Source: an uncultured Tessaracoccus sp.
Lineage (GTDB): Bacteria > Actinomycetota > Actinomycetes > Propionibacteriales > Propionibacteriaceae
DNA length: 64,000 nucleotides
Direction: 5' to 3'
Assembly (NCBI RefSeq): GCF_947255005.1
Contig: NZ_CAMYFI010000002.1
Coordinates: 1-64,000 of the forward strand
Numbering within the stretch: the first letter of the stretch is position 1; every line of letters starts with the position of its first letter. Shown here one piece after another: positions 1 through 8,023 of the stretch. Below the pieces are notes generated by a model. The model did no database searches, had not been told where the DNA came from, and saw nothing but the letters and a program-made list of their open reading frames with translations. A program made the translations under genes and the position numbers.

Positions 1-1
1 A

Positions 2-220
2 ACAACGTCGCTGAACTCCTCACAACACTGGGGCACTAAAGTTGTGAAACTCAGGCCCGACGCGAAGCGCGAGGCGCTCATCGGGTTGTTGAGCGAAGAC
101 CCCCGGCCGGCGTACCAGCGCGACGGGCGCAGCTACGGTGTTGCATTCGCGGGCCACAACGTCCGGTTTCACGTGGAGAGCGAGACACTCGTCGTCGATG
201 CGATCACTCAGCTCGGCTGA
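2..220 (+). CDS. TrmO-like tRNA methyltransferase, C-terminal fragment (runs off the window start)
   Basis: This is an open frame with no start inside the window; 72 codons are visible before TGA. It contains DPRPAYQRDG, then YGVAFAGHNVRFHV and a short terminal strand. This matches the C-terminal domain of the TsaA/TrmO family, in which DPRPAY and a following Y-G-(F)-x-V-R-(F/W)-x-V strand are conserved. In E. coli, TrmO N6-methylates the threonylcarbamoyl group of t6A37 in some tRNAs. The N-terminal catalytic barrel lies outside the window, so function rests on the tail alone. The last 17 bases overlap the 3' end of the convergent acyltransferase gene. A GTG at 44 lies in frame but is unlikely to be a real start. 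Confidence 0.7.
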   Translation, partial: TTSLNSSQHWGTKVVKLRPDAKREALIGLLSEDPRPAYQRDGRSYGVAFAGHNVRFHVESETLVVDAITQLG

Positions 221-941
221 CATATCCCTCTTTCCAACTGTTCCAGACCAACTCAGGCGCGGGCTCTCCACGCACCGATGCGTACACGTCCGTGAGCGCC
301 TCGGTGATACGACGGTTGGCCTCGCGGACGTCGTCGTCGCTCGGCGTGTCGGACAGCAGATCAGTGAGCTCGACGGGCTCCCCCACTGCCAGCGAAATGG
401 GCCGCCTGCGCAACGAGAACAACTTACGCAGTTGCAGATACCGCCCACCGAGCACCTCCTGACACCCCTCCTGGGCGATGGGAAGCACCGGCACCCCGGT
501 GGTGAGGGCCAGGCGCGCGGCGCCATTGCGCGCCACCATGGGCCAGCCTCGCGGGTCGCGCGTAATGGTGCCTTCAGGAAAGATGGCGACACAGTCGCCC
601 TGCTCCAGTGCCTCGGCGGCATGCCGCAGGGAATCCTTGGCCCGCGCCGTGTGTCGTTCGACGGGAATCTGCCTGCATTGCACGGCCAACCAGCCGAGCA
701 CCGGCACCTTCCAGATCTCTGACTTGCCCAAGAACCTCGGCCAGCGTCCCGCAGCGACGAGCGCGTCACCCAACGTGACAGTGTCGAAGTTCGAGGTGTG
801 GTTACTGACGACGAGCACCCCGCCCTGCTTGGGAACACGATGCAGACCTCGCCATTTCCGCGTCACCAGCAGCGGCAGGAGGCACCGCACAAACCCCACC
901 AGACTTCGGTACACGATGGGTGCGGATTCGGGCTTCGACAT
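204..941 (-). CDS. plsC: 1-acyl-sn-glycerol-3-phosphate acyltransferase (PlsC family)
   Basis: The 245-residue protein has the glycerolipid acyltransferase signature. The catalytic HX4D block is NHTSNFD (His48, Asp53), and block III is FPEGT at 121-125. The region VPVLGWLAVQ around 79-88, followed by an IPVER segment, fits block II of the family. PlsC-type enzymes acylate lysophosphatidic acid to phosphatidic acid at the inner face of the membrane. A hydrophobic N-terminal stretch (about 12-27) could anchor it. The gene is monocistronic here and converges on the trmO fragment. Which acyl acceptor it uses cannot be read from sequence; actinobacteria carry several paralogues. Confidence 0.88.
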   Translation of the reverse strand: MSKPESAPIVYRSLVGFVRCLLPLLVTRKWRGLHRVPKQGGVLVVSNHTSNFDTVTLGDALVAAGRWPRFLGKSEIWKVPVLGWLAVQCRQIPVERHTARAKDSLRHAAEALEQGDCVAIFPEGTITRDPRGWPMVARNGAARLALTTGVPVLPIAQEGCQEVLGGRYLQLRKLFSLRRRPISLAVGEPVELTDLLSDTPSDDDVREANRRITEALTDVYASVRGEPAPELVWNSWKEGYVSRAE

Positions 942-1044
942 GGGGCCACTGTACTGCCCTAACCTCGCTCTACTCGACCGTGCGCGACCCGGGCGGTCCC
1001 GCGTCTGGGCCGCACATTTACTGGAGATTTTTTAGCACAACCCC

Positions 1045-1073
1045 TTTGTTTTCAAACGTTTGTTCGGTATGAT
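1045..1073 (+). promoter_or_regulatory. Probable promoter with LexA (SOS) box in the -35/-10 spacer
   Basis: At 1052-1067 lies TCAAACGTTTGTTCGG, which fits the actinobacterial SOS consensus TCGAAC-N4-GTTCGA with one mismatch in each arm. It sits exactly in the 17-base spacer between TTTGTT (1045-1050) and TATGAT (1068-1073), a plausible -35 and -10. The DUF222 start codon follows 21 bases after the -10, with GAAGGAG as ribosome-binding site at 1084-1090. LexA bound here would block RNA polymerase. The elements are seen in the sequence; LexA control is inferred, and is consistent with 13E12/DUF222 genes in mycobacteria having been reported as LexA-regulated. Confidence 0.65.
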
Positions 1074-1094
1074 TGGTGGTGTTGAAGGAGAACA

Positions 1095-2450
1095 ATGATG
1101 TCCGACGCAGCACCTCTCGCATTCGCCGCCATGGTTCACGCGCGCAACGCCGCGCGCGCCGCTGAAGTTGCAGAAATCGTCGCGCTCCTCGAAGCGTCCG
1201 ACACCTACGTGCTCGAAGAAGACATGACGCTACCCAAGGCCCTCCGCATCAAACGCCTCTCCTCCGGGCGCGACGGAGTGCGCGGTCCGTCGGAAGCGTT
1301 CGTGCTCGAAGCGAGCGCCGCTACCGGCATGAGCTTTTCCGGCATGCGCGAGCGCGTCTCCCAGGCACTCAGCATTCGCGCTCGGCATCCGCGCATCTGG
1401 CAGCTATTCATCTCCGGCAGTATTCAGTGGTGGATGGCCCTCAAGGTTGAGGAAGCCACCCAGAAGTTGCCTTGTTCGGCGGCCATGGACGTCGATCGCC
1501 GCGCCTCGCACTGGCTGGGGATCAACTCGGTGTGGACGCTGTTCGAGCAGCTGCCCGTGTGGGTTACCGAAGCCGATGCTGAGGGTGCCCGGCGTCGAGC
1601 CCGAATTGCAGCCCAAGAGCGCTTCGTGCACGTTGGGCGCTTCGAAGACGAGCACGTCGGCATCTTCGGCAAGGTGGCGGCAGCCGACGGCGTGTTGTTC
1701 GATCAGGCTCTCGATCAGATCGCCGCCACGCTTCCCGAGCCCGAGGTTCCAAGCGAGCTCGAAGCGCACGAGCGTGCTTCCTTCATCCGTGGCCAGCGAC
1801 GTGCTGCCGCCTTCGGCATCTTCGCGCAGCAAGCTGTCGGTCAAGAGTCGTTGATGAGCGTTGAGATGGTGGTGCACGTTCCTGCGGAGCGCTCCAACGA
1901 CGAAGCCGCTCTGGCAGCTGACGGCGCGACCCCACTCGGATCAGCGGCCTATGTCGAGGGTTGGGGGCATTTGCTCACCTCGACGCTGCCGGAGTTCCTG
2001 TCCGGTTCGAACGTCACGGTGCGGCCCGTACTCGACCCAAACCTGGTTCCAGATGCCCCCGGCAGCACACCGAGCAGCCGCCAGCTCTGCGCCTTGCAGG
2101 TTCGCAATCCGCGTTCGGTGTTTCCATTCTCCGCTACCAAAGCGAAGCATTGCGACGTTGACCACACCGTCGCCTACTCCCCCAGCCACGACGCGGGCGC
2201 CACGAGCATGGGCAACCTCGGCCCTCTCGACAGGCGTGCGCACCGTATGAAAACCGCTGGCCACTGGCATCTGCAGCAGCCTGAACCCGGTGTATATCAC
2301 TGGACATCGCCGCTGGGTTACCAGTATCTGGTGACGGGCCGGGGCAGCGTCTGCACCCAAATACCCGAGGTCCCCATCGCACCCATCCCGGAGCTGCCGC
2401 CGCAGCCACCCGTCGACGAACCCCCACCCGACTGGGCTCGCGCCGCGTAA
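1095..2450 (+). CDS. DUF222 / HNH (13E12-type) protein
   Basis: The protein has 451 residues, and the start is fixed by GAAGGAG five bases upstream of tandem ATGs. Residues about 20-300 are the helical DUF222 region. Near the C-terminus KHCDVDHTVAYSP (351-363, Asp356-His357) followed by GNLGPLDRRAHRMKTAGHW (373-391) is an HNH nuclease core. The zinc-knuckle cysteine pair usually seen before the D-H motif is largely missing (only one nearby Cys), so metal binding or activity may be weakened. The tail is proline-rich. These proteins are abundant and often multicopy in actinobacteria. Their biochemical role is not established; a DNA-damage or mobile-element link is suspected. A strong hairpin terminator follows. 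Confidence 0.85.
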   Translation: MMSDAAPLAFAAMVHARNAARAAEVAEIVALLEASDTYVLEEDMTLPKALRIKRLSSGRDGVRGPSEAFVLEASAATGMSFSGMRERVSQALSIRARHPRIWQLFISGSIQWWMALKVEEATQKLPCSAAMDVDRRASHWLGINSVWTLFEQLPVWVTEADAEGARRRARIAAQERFVHVGRFEDEHVGIFGKVAAADGVLFDQALDQIAATLPEPEVPSELEAHERASFIRGQRRAAAFGIFAQQAVGQESLMSVEMVVHVPAERSNDEAALAADGATPLGSAAYVEGWGHLLTSTLPEFLSGSNVTVRPVLDPNLVPDAPGSTPSSRQLCALQVRNPRSVFPFSATKAKHCDVDHTVAYSPSHDAGATSMGNLGPLDRRAHRMKTAGHWHLQQPEPGVYHWTSPLGYQYLVTGRGSVCTQIPEVPIAPIPELPPQPPVDEPPPDWARAA

Positions 2451-2465
2451 CGTCAACTCACCACA

Positions 2466-2504
2466 CCGGTACCCCGCACTCCTGCCGGAGTCGCGGGGTA
2501 CCGG
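2466..2504. terminator. Hairpin terminator between convergent genes
   Basis: CCGGTACCCCGC (2466-2477) pairs perfectly with GCGGGGTACCGG (2493-2504). An inner ACTCC/GGAGT extends the stem to about 17 pairs around a small loop. It lies 16 bases after the DUF222 stop and about 110 bases from the end of the oppositely directed DUF4865 gene, so it could serve both. There is no long T-run. Nothing else is recognisable in 2505-2611. Confidence 0.6.
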
Positions 2505-2611
2505 TGCTGCGTGCATTTATTAGGCACATGCAACAAGCGCTCACCCGAGTTGCAGATGTACCGACAGGGAACGTTGTTCCATGACAGGCGGGCGACTGAA
2601 TCGTTGGTGGT

Positions 2612-3169
2612 TTAAGCAGCAGCGGAAACGTGCAATACCTCGTAGGCGGTGACATTGGTGGAGCTCTCGTCGGTCTCACGAGTGCTGAGCTCGACGAGGA
2701 TGGCATCCCAGGTGGTGACATCGACGGCGGCGATTCGGGCCACGGTTGAGTCAGTGTTCGTGGCGAGGAAGTCGGCGGTGGTGCCCTTGATGCAGTCGGA
2801 CGGCGCGGCACTGGCCGGCAGCGGCACGGTCTTGACGGTGAGGCTGCGGGCGTTGGAATAGTCGGCCGGGCCAGCGACGAGCTGGTGGACTGTCCAGTCG
2901 TGGATCGAGTGGCGACCAAAGTCGCGCACGATGGCCGAGTAGCCGGGTTCTCCCCAGCAGAACTGGCGCATCCCGTCGATGTCGCGCCAGACGTAGAAGG
3001 GAGCGTAGGAGTTCTGAGGCGCGCCCTTGGCCTTCTCCTGGATGAGGTAGGCCTTAAACTCCAGTCCGAGGTAGCCGTCCATGAGATGACCCGTCCGAGT
3101 GACACGATCGCGGATGATCTGCATGTCATAGTCGGTGGGCAAAGTGATCTGGTATTGCATGGCGTACAT
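2612..3169 (-). CDS. DUF4865 family protein
   Basis: The 185-residue protein begins MYAMQYQITLPTDYDM and continues IIRDRVTRTGHLMDGYLGLEFKAYLI in two parts, then YAPFYVWRD and a DFGRHSIHDWTVHQL segment. These are the conserved blocks of the DUF4865 family, of unknown function. The fold is probably a ferredoxin-like alpha/beta barrel of the kind seen in monooxygenase/YdhR-type proteins, but this is inference. It is the last gene of a three-gene minus-strand set behind a TetR regulator and a cupin-like gene; its start overlaps the stop of the upstream gene by one base. Such sets usually respond to a small reactive or xenobiotic molecule. Confidence 0.7.
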   Translation of the reverse strand: MYAMQYQITLPTDYDMQIIRDRVTRTGHLMDGYLGLEFKAYLIQEKAKGAPQNSYAPFYVWRDIDGMRQFCWGEPGYSAIVRDFGRHSIHDWTVHQLVAGPADYSNARSLTVKTVPLPASAAPSDCIKGTTADFLATNTDSTVARIAAVDVTTWDAILVELSTRETDESSTNVTAYEVLHVSAAA

Positions 3170-3495
3170 CAGTGATTCTCCTTGATTGTTGATTGCGTGG
3201 CATTCGGTCGTGGGAGTAACGGGTTCCTTCCGGTCAACAGTCGACAGGACATCAACTGTTCGGCTATAGAGCCATACCAGTGCCGCTGGCCGGCATCACT
3301 CCAGACGGACTCGCCCTCGGTCAGGTGCCGGAGTGGTTGTCCTTCGACGTGGGCCGGGGCAACGCCGTCCGTGACGCAGAGCCGCCGTACCTCGGAGGGT
3401 TTGCCGGCGGGTGCGCGCTCAGCGACGAACGTGACAGCGTAGACACCCAGAGTCGACGGTGCCCTTCGGTACTCCAGGGTCATCCTCGACTCCAA
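3169..3495 (-). CDS. Small cupin-like protein lacking the usual metal ligands
   Basis: The 108-residue reading frame overlaps the TetR stop by 16 bases and abuts the DUF4865 start. The second half (LCVTDGVAPAHVEGQP...GESVWSDAGQRHWYGS) resembles the C-terminal half of a single-domain cupin, including the HWYG segment that supplies the last histidine. The first half has the right spacing but lacks the expected H-x-H cluster, reading VAERAPAGKPSEVRR instead. Either the metal site is lost or this is not a true cupin. A later in-frame ATG at 3483 is an alternative start. Function is unknown; the neighbours suggest stress or detoxification. Confidence 0.45.
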   Translation of the reverse strand: MESRMTLEYRRAPSTLGVYAVTFVAERAPAGKPSEVRRLCVTDGVAPAHVEGQPLRHLTEGESVWSDAGQRHWYGSIAEQLMSCRLLTGRNPLLPRPNATQSTIKENH

Positions 3496-4046
3496 GTGCG
3501 CAGGAGAGTGCTTGCACCGTGGACGGCTGCGTCAAACTCAGCGGGATCTTGCTGCGCGCGAGCCAGGACATAACCGCCTTGCACTGTAGCCACAACCAAC
3601 GAGGCCAACTGGTGGGCGTCAGCCTCGGGCGGGAACTCACCTGCCTCAACCCCTTCGCTGACAACTGCCCCGATCATCTCCACCAACCACGCCAAGGTCT
3701 CGGACACCGGCTGAAGCAGCTCAGGTGTAGCGAGCACGTCGGCGTCATACGTCATACGACCCATGCGGCAGCCTCGGAGCGAATCACGTTGACGTTCAAG
3801 GTAGGCGACGAGACGTTCTGTGGCCGTCCCTTCGCCACGAAGCAGGGCATCCGCATCCTCCCGCATGGCTTCCGCACTGGCTTCGAGTGCAGCCACAGCG
3901 AGAGCCTGTTTCCCTGAGAAGTGGTGGTACATGCTGCCTTGTCCGGCGTCGGCTCGGCTCAAGATCTCCTTCGGGCTGGTTGCTGCGTAACCCCGCTCCC
4001 ACAGCAGCTCCTGGGCTGCATCCACAAGACGTGTCCTCGTGTCCAT
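3480..4046 (-). CDS. TetR/AcrR family transcriptional regulator
   Basis: The 188-residue protein starts at ATG 4046 (MDTRTRLVDAAQELLWERGY). An upstream extension to 4112 is less likely because the TetR domain begins right here. The helix-turn-helix is TSPKEILSRADAGQGSMYHHFSGKQAL (read in two parts: TSPKEILSRADAGQG, then SMYHHFSGKQAL), typical of the YcdC/TetR group. The C-terminal part is the ligand-binding dimerisation domain. The gene leads the cupin-like and DUF4865 genes, with overlaps, so it probably autoregulates a small operon. The region upstream (4047-4130) is AT-richer than average and would contain the promoter and operator; no convincing palindrome was found. Confidence 0.85.
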   Translation of the reverse strand: MDTRTRLVDAAQELLWERGYAATSPKEILSRADAGQGSMYHHFSGKQALAVAALEASAEAMREDADALLRGEGTATERLVAYLERQRDSLRGCRMGRMTYDADVLATPELLQPVSETLAWLVEMIGAVVSEGVEAGEFPPEADAHQLASLVVATVQGGYVLARAQQDPAEFDAAVHGASTLLRTWSRG

Positions 4047-4130
4047 ACTCCGACTGTACACACCAGTAGTTACAAAATGCAACGGAAAATACTCCATCAC
4101 CCACCCAATCAACGTCTCCGGTCAGTCCAG

Positions 4131-5060
4131 CTATACCTTGTCAGCTTGGATGATCCCGCAGATCTCGTCGGTAGTGATCTGCGCGTATGAGCGCCCGTCG
4201 GGGCCGTGCTCTCGACGTCCCAGGTACCCCTTCGCGCCCGCGTGCTCCATGGGGCCGATCGTGCGGTGCTCGAACCGGTCGGAGCGCCGAATGCGCCCGT
4301 ATGGCGAGAGCGGCGCCGTGGCCCAGCGCCCGGGGAATGCGACATTACCGATGTAGTGGAGCCGGTCGCCGGTGCCGGTGAGGTGCCATACATGCTGCAT
4401 CTTGTCGAGGCCGGGGTCGTCGCCGAAGATGCCTCCTATGGAGATGAGGTTGACGGGGATGCCGAAGCGGTCGAGGAACCAGCCGGCACCGAGCGCCATC
4501 TGCGCCCCACCGGAGAACCCGATGAGAGTGACGGGCACGCCGCTGCCCCGGACGTAACCTTTGCGCTGGAGGGAACGCCAGATCTCCTGCGCCAGACCGA
4601 TATTGAACGTTGGGCCGTAGCGCGGGTCGGCGGAGACGAGCACTTGCGCCACGTTGCGCAGGTTGATCAGCATCGGCAACATCAGGGGGAACCGCCCACG
4701 GCGCAGCTTGTCGAGCGTCCCCCACAGCCAGGCCGTAGTGCGTTGCAGCAGGCCCTGGTTGTTCACCGCGTAGGGGAACACGTCGTCGACGATACGCACG
4801 CCTGGCATCCGCCGCGCCAGTTCGTCCAGCCACGCTTGCTCTCGACGAGACAGCTCGCCGCCCAGCGTGCCCACGCCAGATAAGTAGACGAGGTAGTGCT
4901 CGGAGGACGTTTCCGACGATGGCTCCAGCGCGAGCTGCTCCATAGTGTGCGCTATTTCGCGTTCGCCGCGATCGGCCCACCAGTTCAGCGACTCCAGTGG
5001 GGACAACAGTACGAACAGCACCACGATCAGTACCGCGCCCCAGATCAGTGAGCTCATCAT
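4131..5060 (-). CDS. Membrane-anchored alpha/beta-hydrolase-like protein
   Basis: The 309-residue protein has an N-terminal membrane segment (about 5-22) followed by a soluble domain. GFSGGAQMA (181-189) is a nucleophile elbow with Ser183. Asp232 (GTGDRLH) and His273 (MEHAG) are plausible remaining triad members, but this was not tested by alignment. The substrate is unknown; a lipid or ester is a guess. Its start overlaps the stop of the upstream membrane-protein gene by four bases (ATGA), so the two are translationally coupled and probably act together at the cytoplasmic membrane. No precise family is recognised. Confidence 0.6.
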   Translation of the reverse strand: MMSSLIWGAVLIVVLFVLLSPLESLNWWADRGEREIAHTMEQLALEPSSETSSEHYLVYLSGVGTLGGELSRREQAWLDELARRMPGVRIVDDVFPYAVNNQGLLQRTTAWLWGTLDKLRRGRFPLMLPMLINLRNVAQVLVSADPRYGPTFNIGLAQEIWRSLQRKGYVRGSGVPVTLIGFSGGAQMALGAGWFLDRFGIPVNLISIGGIFGDDPGLDKMQHVWHLTGTGDRLHYIGNVAFPGRWATAPLSPYGRIRRSDRFEHRTIGPMEHAGAKGYLGRREHGPDGRSYAQITTDEICGIIQADKV

Positions 5061-5698
5061 CGCGTGGGCTCCTTATGCTGTCCGACGGGAACCATTGGAG
5101 TGCCAGCGAGGATGTCGCGGGACTGCACGAACGTCGGTCTGCCCGACGCCAGCGTCCACAGCCGGCCCACTACCCAGTTGAGCGGTTCGGCGAGCAACCT
5201 GGACAGAATCTGCATGATGAGCCAACCAGCGATGGTGATGGCCAGCGCCGACCAACGCCCTAGGCTGAACACGTGCTGTGTGCCGACCCAGATGATGAGG
5301 TAGCTCCACACCTCGAGCAGACGCCCAATCCCGAGCCCGATGTGCGGCATGGCAGTGATGAATGCGAACACGTGCGGCGCAAGCGCTAGGAGCGCCACCT
5401 CGATGAGCGGTATGAGCGGCATGGCGCGCATCAACACCAGCGAGCCGATGCACCAGATCATCGACGCTTGGATCACGTAGAGCGAGACGAGCAGTACAGC
5501 GTTAACGAGCAGACTCGTGAGAAGTCTGAGGCCCGCGATGTGGTTGATCTTGAGCACGGCGACGTGCCCGAGCATCGATGACAGTCCGGCAAGAAGCGCC
5601 ACCCAGGCGGCGATCTGCCATGTAAGGCTGTCAGGTTGCTGGAAGATTGCCGGGTCGAGTCTCAACGCAGCAGCCAACGTCGCGAGCACTTCCAGCAC
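5057..5698 (-). CDS. Multi-pass membrane protein of unknown function
   Basis: About 213 residues are read from a GTG at 5698. The frame stays open further upstream, but that part lies inside glycerate kinase and has no membrane-protein character. Four to five hydrophobic segments are visible (for example WQIAAWVALLAGLSSML, LLTSLLVNAVLLVSLYV, PLIEVALLALAPHVFAFI and SALAITIAGWLIMQIL). A cytosolic-looking tail carries positive charge. I do not recognise the family. It is coupled by an ATGA overlap to the following hydrolase-like gene, which suggests a membrane complex of the two. The exact start is uncertain. Confidence 0.5.
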   Translation of the reverse strand: MLEVLATLAAALRLDPAIFQQPDSLTWQIAAWVALLAGLSSMLGHVAVLKINHIAGLRLLTSLLVNAVLLVSLYVIQASMIWCIGSLVLMRAMPLIPLIEVALLALAPHVFAFITAMPHIGLGIGRLLEVWSYLIIWVGTQHVFSLGRWSALAITIAGWLIMQILSRLLAEPLNWVVGRLWTLASGRPTFVQSRDILAGTPMVPVGQHKEPTR

Positions 5699-5742
5699 GC
5701 ACTCGAGTCTAACCCCCGCATCCAGACACAGCTGGCGGGGTA

Positions 5743-6900
5743 TCAGGGGTGGGAGTATCGAGGCGGCAAATCCAGTTGCTGCAGGGTTTCGGCGACAGCG
5801 TGTTCCAGGTTGTGGGCACCTTCGGCAAGCGCTGTGTCGAGGTCTGTCGCAGGGTCGACGATGGGCACGGCGGCGAGCACACCGTCGGGTAGTGGCGTGT
5901 TGGCGTCCTGCACACGCCCAGCGAAGATCACGGTAGGCACCCCATGCGCTGCCGCTCGGGTCGCGACAGCTGCCGGCACCTTCCCACCAGCCGACTGCGC
6001 ATCCCAACTCCCCTCGCCGGTGAGCACGAGCGACGCTCGGCTGAGCAGCTCGTCGAATCCGACGACGTCCATGATGAAGTCCGCGCCCGAGCGGATGGTG
6101 GCGTTCGTAAACGCCAGCAGGCCCGCACCCATGCCGCCCGCCGCACCCGCGCCGGGAACGTCACGAACATCCTTGCCAACAGCGGGTTCGACGATGTCCG
6201 CCCACTGCCGAAGCGCGGCGTCCAACTCCGCGACACTCTGCGAATCGGCACCTTTCTGCGGCCCAAAGATGTGGCTGGCGCCATTGATACCGAGCAACGG
6301 GTTCGTCACATCACTGGCGATGGTGATGCGCACGTCGCGAAGCCGGGGATCGATATTGCCCGCATCGATGGCGGCAAGCTTCGCCAGCGCCGCCCCGCCA
6401 GGCGGCAACGGCGCGCCATACTCGTCGAGAAACCGCACACCCAGCGCGGCGAACATGCCCTCACCGGCATCATTCGTAGCACTGCCGCCCAACCCGACGA
6501 GAATCTCGTCGACACCCAAATCCAGAGCCGCAAGAAACAACTCGCCCACCCCAACCGAGGTGGCACGACGCGCGTCGCGCTCGCCGCGTTTGAGCCGCTC
6601 CAAACCTGCCGCAGCGGCCATCTCCACGACGGCCAACCGCCGCTCAGGAACGTGCACGATGTTGGCGGTGATGGGCCTACCCAGCGCATCGTGGCACTGC
6701 ACTTCGACGAATTCCCCGTCGAGTGCTATGCGCAAGGCCTCCCCGGTGCCCTCACCACCGTCAGCCAGCGGCACCAGAACCGGATCACACAACCCCAACG
6801 AGCTCCGGACGCCCCGTGCCATCGCCCCAGCCGCTTCCGCGGCGGTCATCGATTCCTTGAACGAATCGGGTGCACAAACGATCAACGGTGGTCGCTCCAT
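5743..6900 (-). CDS. glxK: Glycerate kinase
   Basis: The 385-residue protein belongs to the GckA/GlxK (class I) glycerate kinase family, which phosphorylates D-glycerate using ATP. Recognisable blocks are the N-terminal CAPDSFKESMTA, the nucleotide-binding VGLGGSATNDAGEGMFAALG (about 184-203) and a C-terminal VLTGEGSWDAQS. Length is typical. It is the last minus-strand gene after the GH43 lipoprotein (26 bases away) and may share its transcript. No glycerate pathway genes accompany it, so its link to the arabinan cluster is positional only. The start ATG at 6900 has a weak ribosome-binding site. Confidence 0.9.
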   Translation of the reverse strand: MERPPLIVCAPDSFKESMTAAEAAGAMARGVRSSLGLCDPVLVPLADGGEGTGEALRIALDGEFVEVQCHDALGRPITANIVHVPERRLAVVEMAAAAGLERLKRGERDARRATSVGVGELFLAALDLGVDEILVGLGGSATNDAGEGMFAALGVRFLDEYGAPLPPGGAALAKLAAIDAGNIDPRLRDVRITIASDVTNPLLGINGASHIFGPQKGADSQSVAELDAALRQWADIVEPAVGKDVRDVPGAGAAGGMGAGLLAFTNATIRSGADFIMDVVGFDELLSRASLVLTGEGSWDAQSAGGKVPAAVATRAAAHGVPTVIFAGRVQDANTPLPDGVLAAVPIVDPATDLDTALAEGAHNLEHAVAETLQQLDLPPRYSHP

Positions 6901-6926
6901 ACGAGGAAGTGTACGCAGCAGCCTAC

Positions 6927-7988
6927 TCAGGGCTTATCGGGGTGCTCCACCGTCGGCGCCTGCACGTCGATGGATTCGCCGTCGAAGGCTACCTTCGACA
7001 ACCACAGCTGGCGCCCGCTCACTTCATCGCCAACCTCACCCGGAACCCAGGCGTGGTAGGCGATCCACCACTGACCATGGGCTTCAACGAACTGGCAGTG
7101 CCCAGGGCCGGCCGCAACGTCGTTGGCCATCATGACCGGCTTCGGATCCTTACGCCACGTCCCATCCGGAGCATCCGCGACAGCGTGCCCCATCGCGTAG
7201 TCCTCCGAGCCGTAGTCATTCGCGGAGTACAGCATGTGGAACACACCATCGACCTCGACCACCGCAGGCCCCTCGACCAGGTTGCCTTCCCAGTCTTCCG
7301 TCTGCTTGAAAAGATTCTTGGTTTCGCCTTCTATGCTCCGGCCGTCGTCGGACAGCTTGGCCACCTTGATCCAGGTATCGACGCCGATGGCGTTGCCATC
7401 GTTCTTCCAGAACAGCCATTTGGACCCATCAGAGGCGATGAACGGCGAAGCATCGATGGACCCGCCTTCCTCGACCTCGCAGACGATGGGTTCCTCGGAA
7501 GTGTCTTCGTAGGGCCCTGCAGCGTGTTCCGACGTGGCTACCCCGATGCACTGCCACTGTGGGTCAGGTGCCTTGGTGGTGTAGTACATGCGGTAGGTGC
7601 CGTCGTCCCACTTGATGGCTTCGGGCGCCCAGACCTTGCCCGAGCTCGTCCATGAGGCCAATGTGGGCATGGCGTCGACCGACTGCGACCAGTCGACCAT
7701 GTCTGGGCTGGTGAGCACCTGGACGTTCATACCGTTGCCGTTGGTGGCGATGGCGATGTATCCGTCGTCGGTATTCAAGATCTGCGGATCCGGAAAATTG
7801 TGCGCGTAGACCGGGTTCGTGAATCCCATCTGCTCCCCCTCTGCTGTCGTCGCTGTTGGTTGGCTCGCTTGCGGTGTGATCGGGGAGCCTTCAGCACTAC
7901 CGTCCGCCCCACAACCTGTGAGGACGAGTGCGGCTCCCAGGGTGAGGACTCCCGCCCCGGTCGATATTCGTCGATTGTTGCGTGACAT
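6927..7988 (-). CDS. GH43 glycoside hydrolase lipoprotein (arabinanase/xylosidase-like)
   Basis: The 353-residue protein is read from ATG 7988. A signal sequence ends in the lipobox LVLTGC (Cys26), so it is anchored outside the membrane. The GH43 five-bladed propeller shows NFPDPQI (Asp67 as general base), VWAPEAIKWDDGTYRMYYT and an LVEGPAVV segment with the likely general-acid Glu. The family hydrolyses alpha-L-arabinan or arabinoxylan side chains and xylan oligomers. It closes the GH51-transporter operon, fitting a model of outside trimming, import and intracellular release of L-arabinose. GH43 subfamily and linkage specificity cannot be assigned by eye. Confidence 0.85.
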   Translation of the reverse strand: MSRNNRRISTGAGVLTLGAALVLTGCGADGSAEGSPITPQASQPTATTAEGEQMGFTNPVYAHNFPDPQILNTDDGYIAIATNGNGMNVQVLTSPDMVDWSQSVDAMPTLASWTSSGKVWAPEAIKWDDGTYRMYYTTKAPDPQWQCIGVATSEHAAGPYEDTSEEPIVCEVEEGGSIDASPFIASDGSKWLFWKNDGNAIGVDTWIKVAKLSDDGRSIEGETKNLFKQTEDWEGNLVEGPAVVEVDGVFHMLYSANDYGSEDYAMGHAVADAPDGTWRKDPKPVMMANDVAAGPGHCQFVEAHGQWWIAYHAWVPGEVGDEVSGRQLWLSKVAFDGESIDVQAPTVEHPDKP

Positions 7989-8023
7989 CTCGCTTCCCTT
8001 CCGACGGCGCACGCCCGGCTTTC

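Noticed and set aside
4047..4130. TetR operator ACTG...CAGT near 4051-4066
   Set aside because: Only four-base arms; it would occur by chance and is not placed convincingly.
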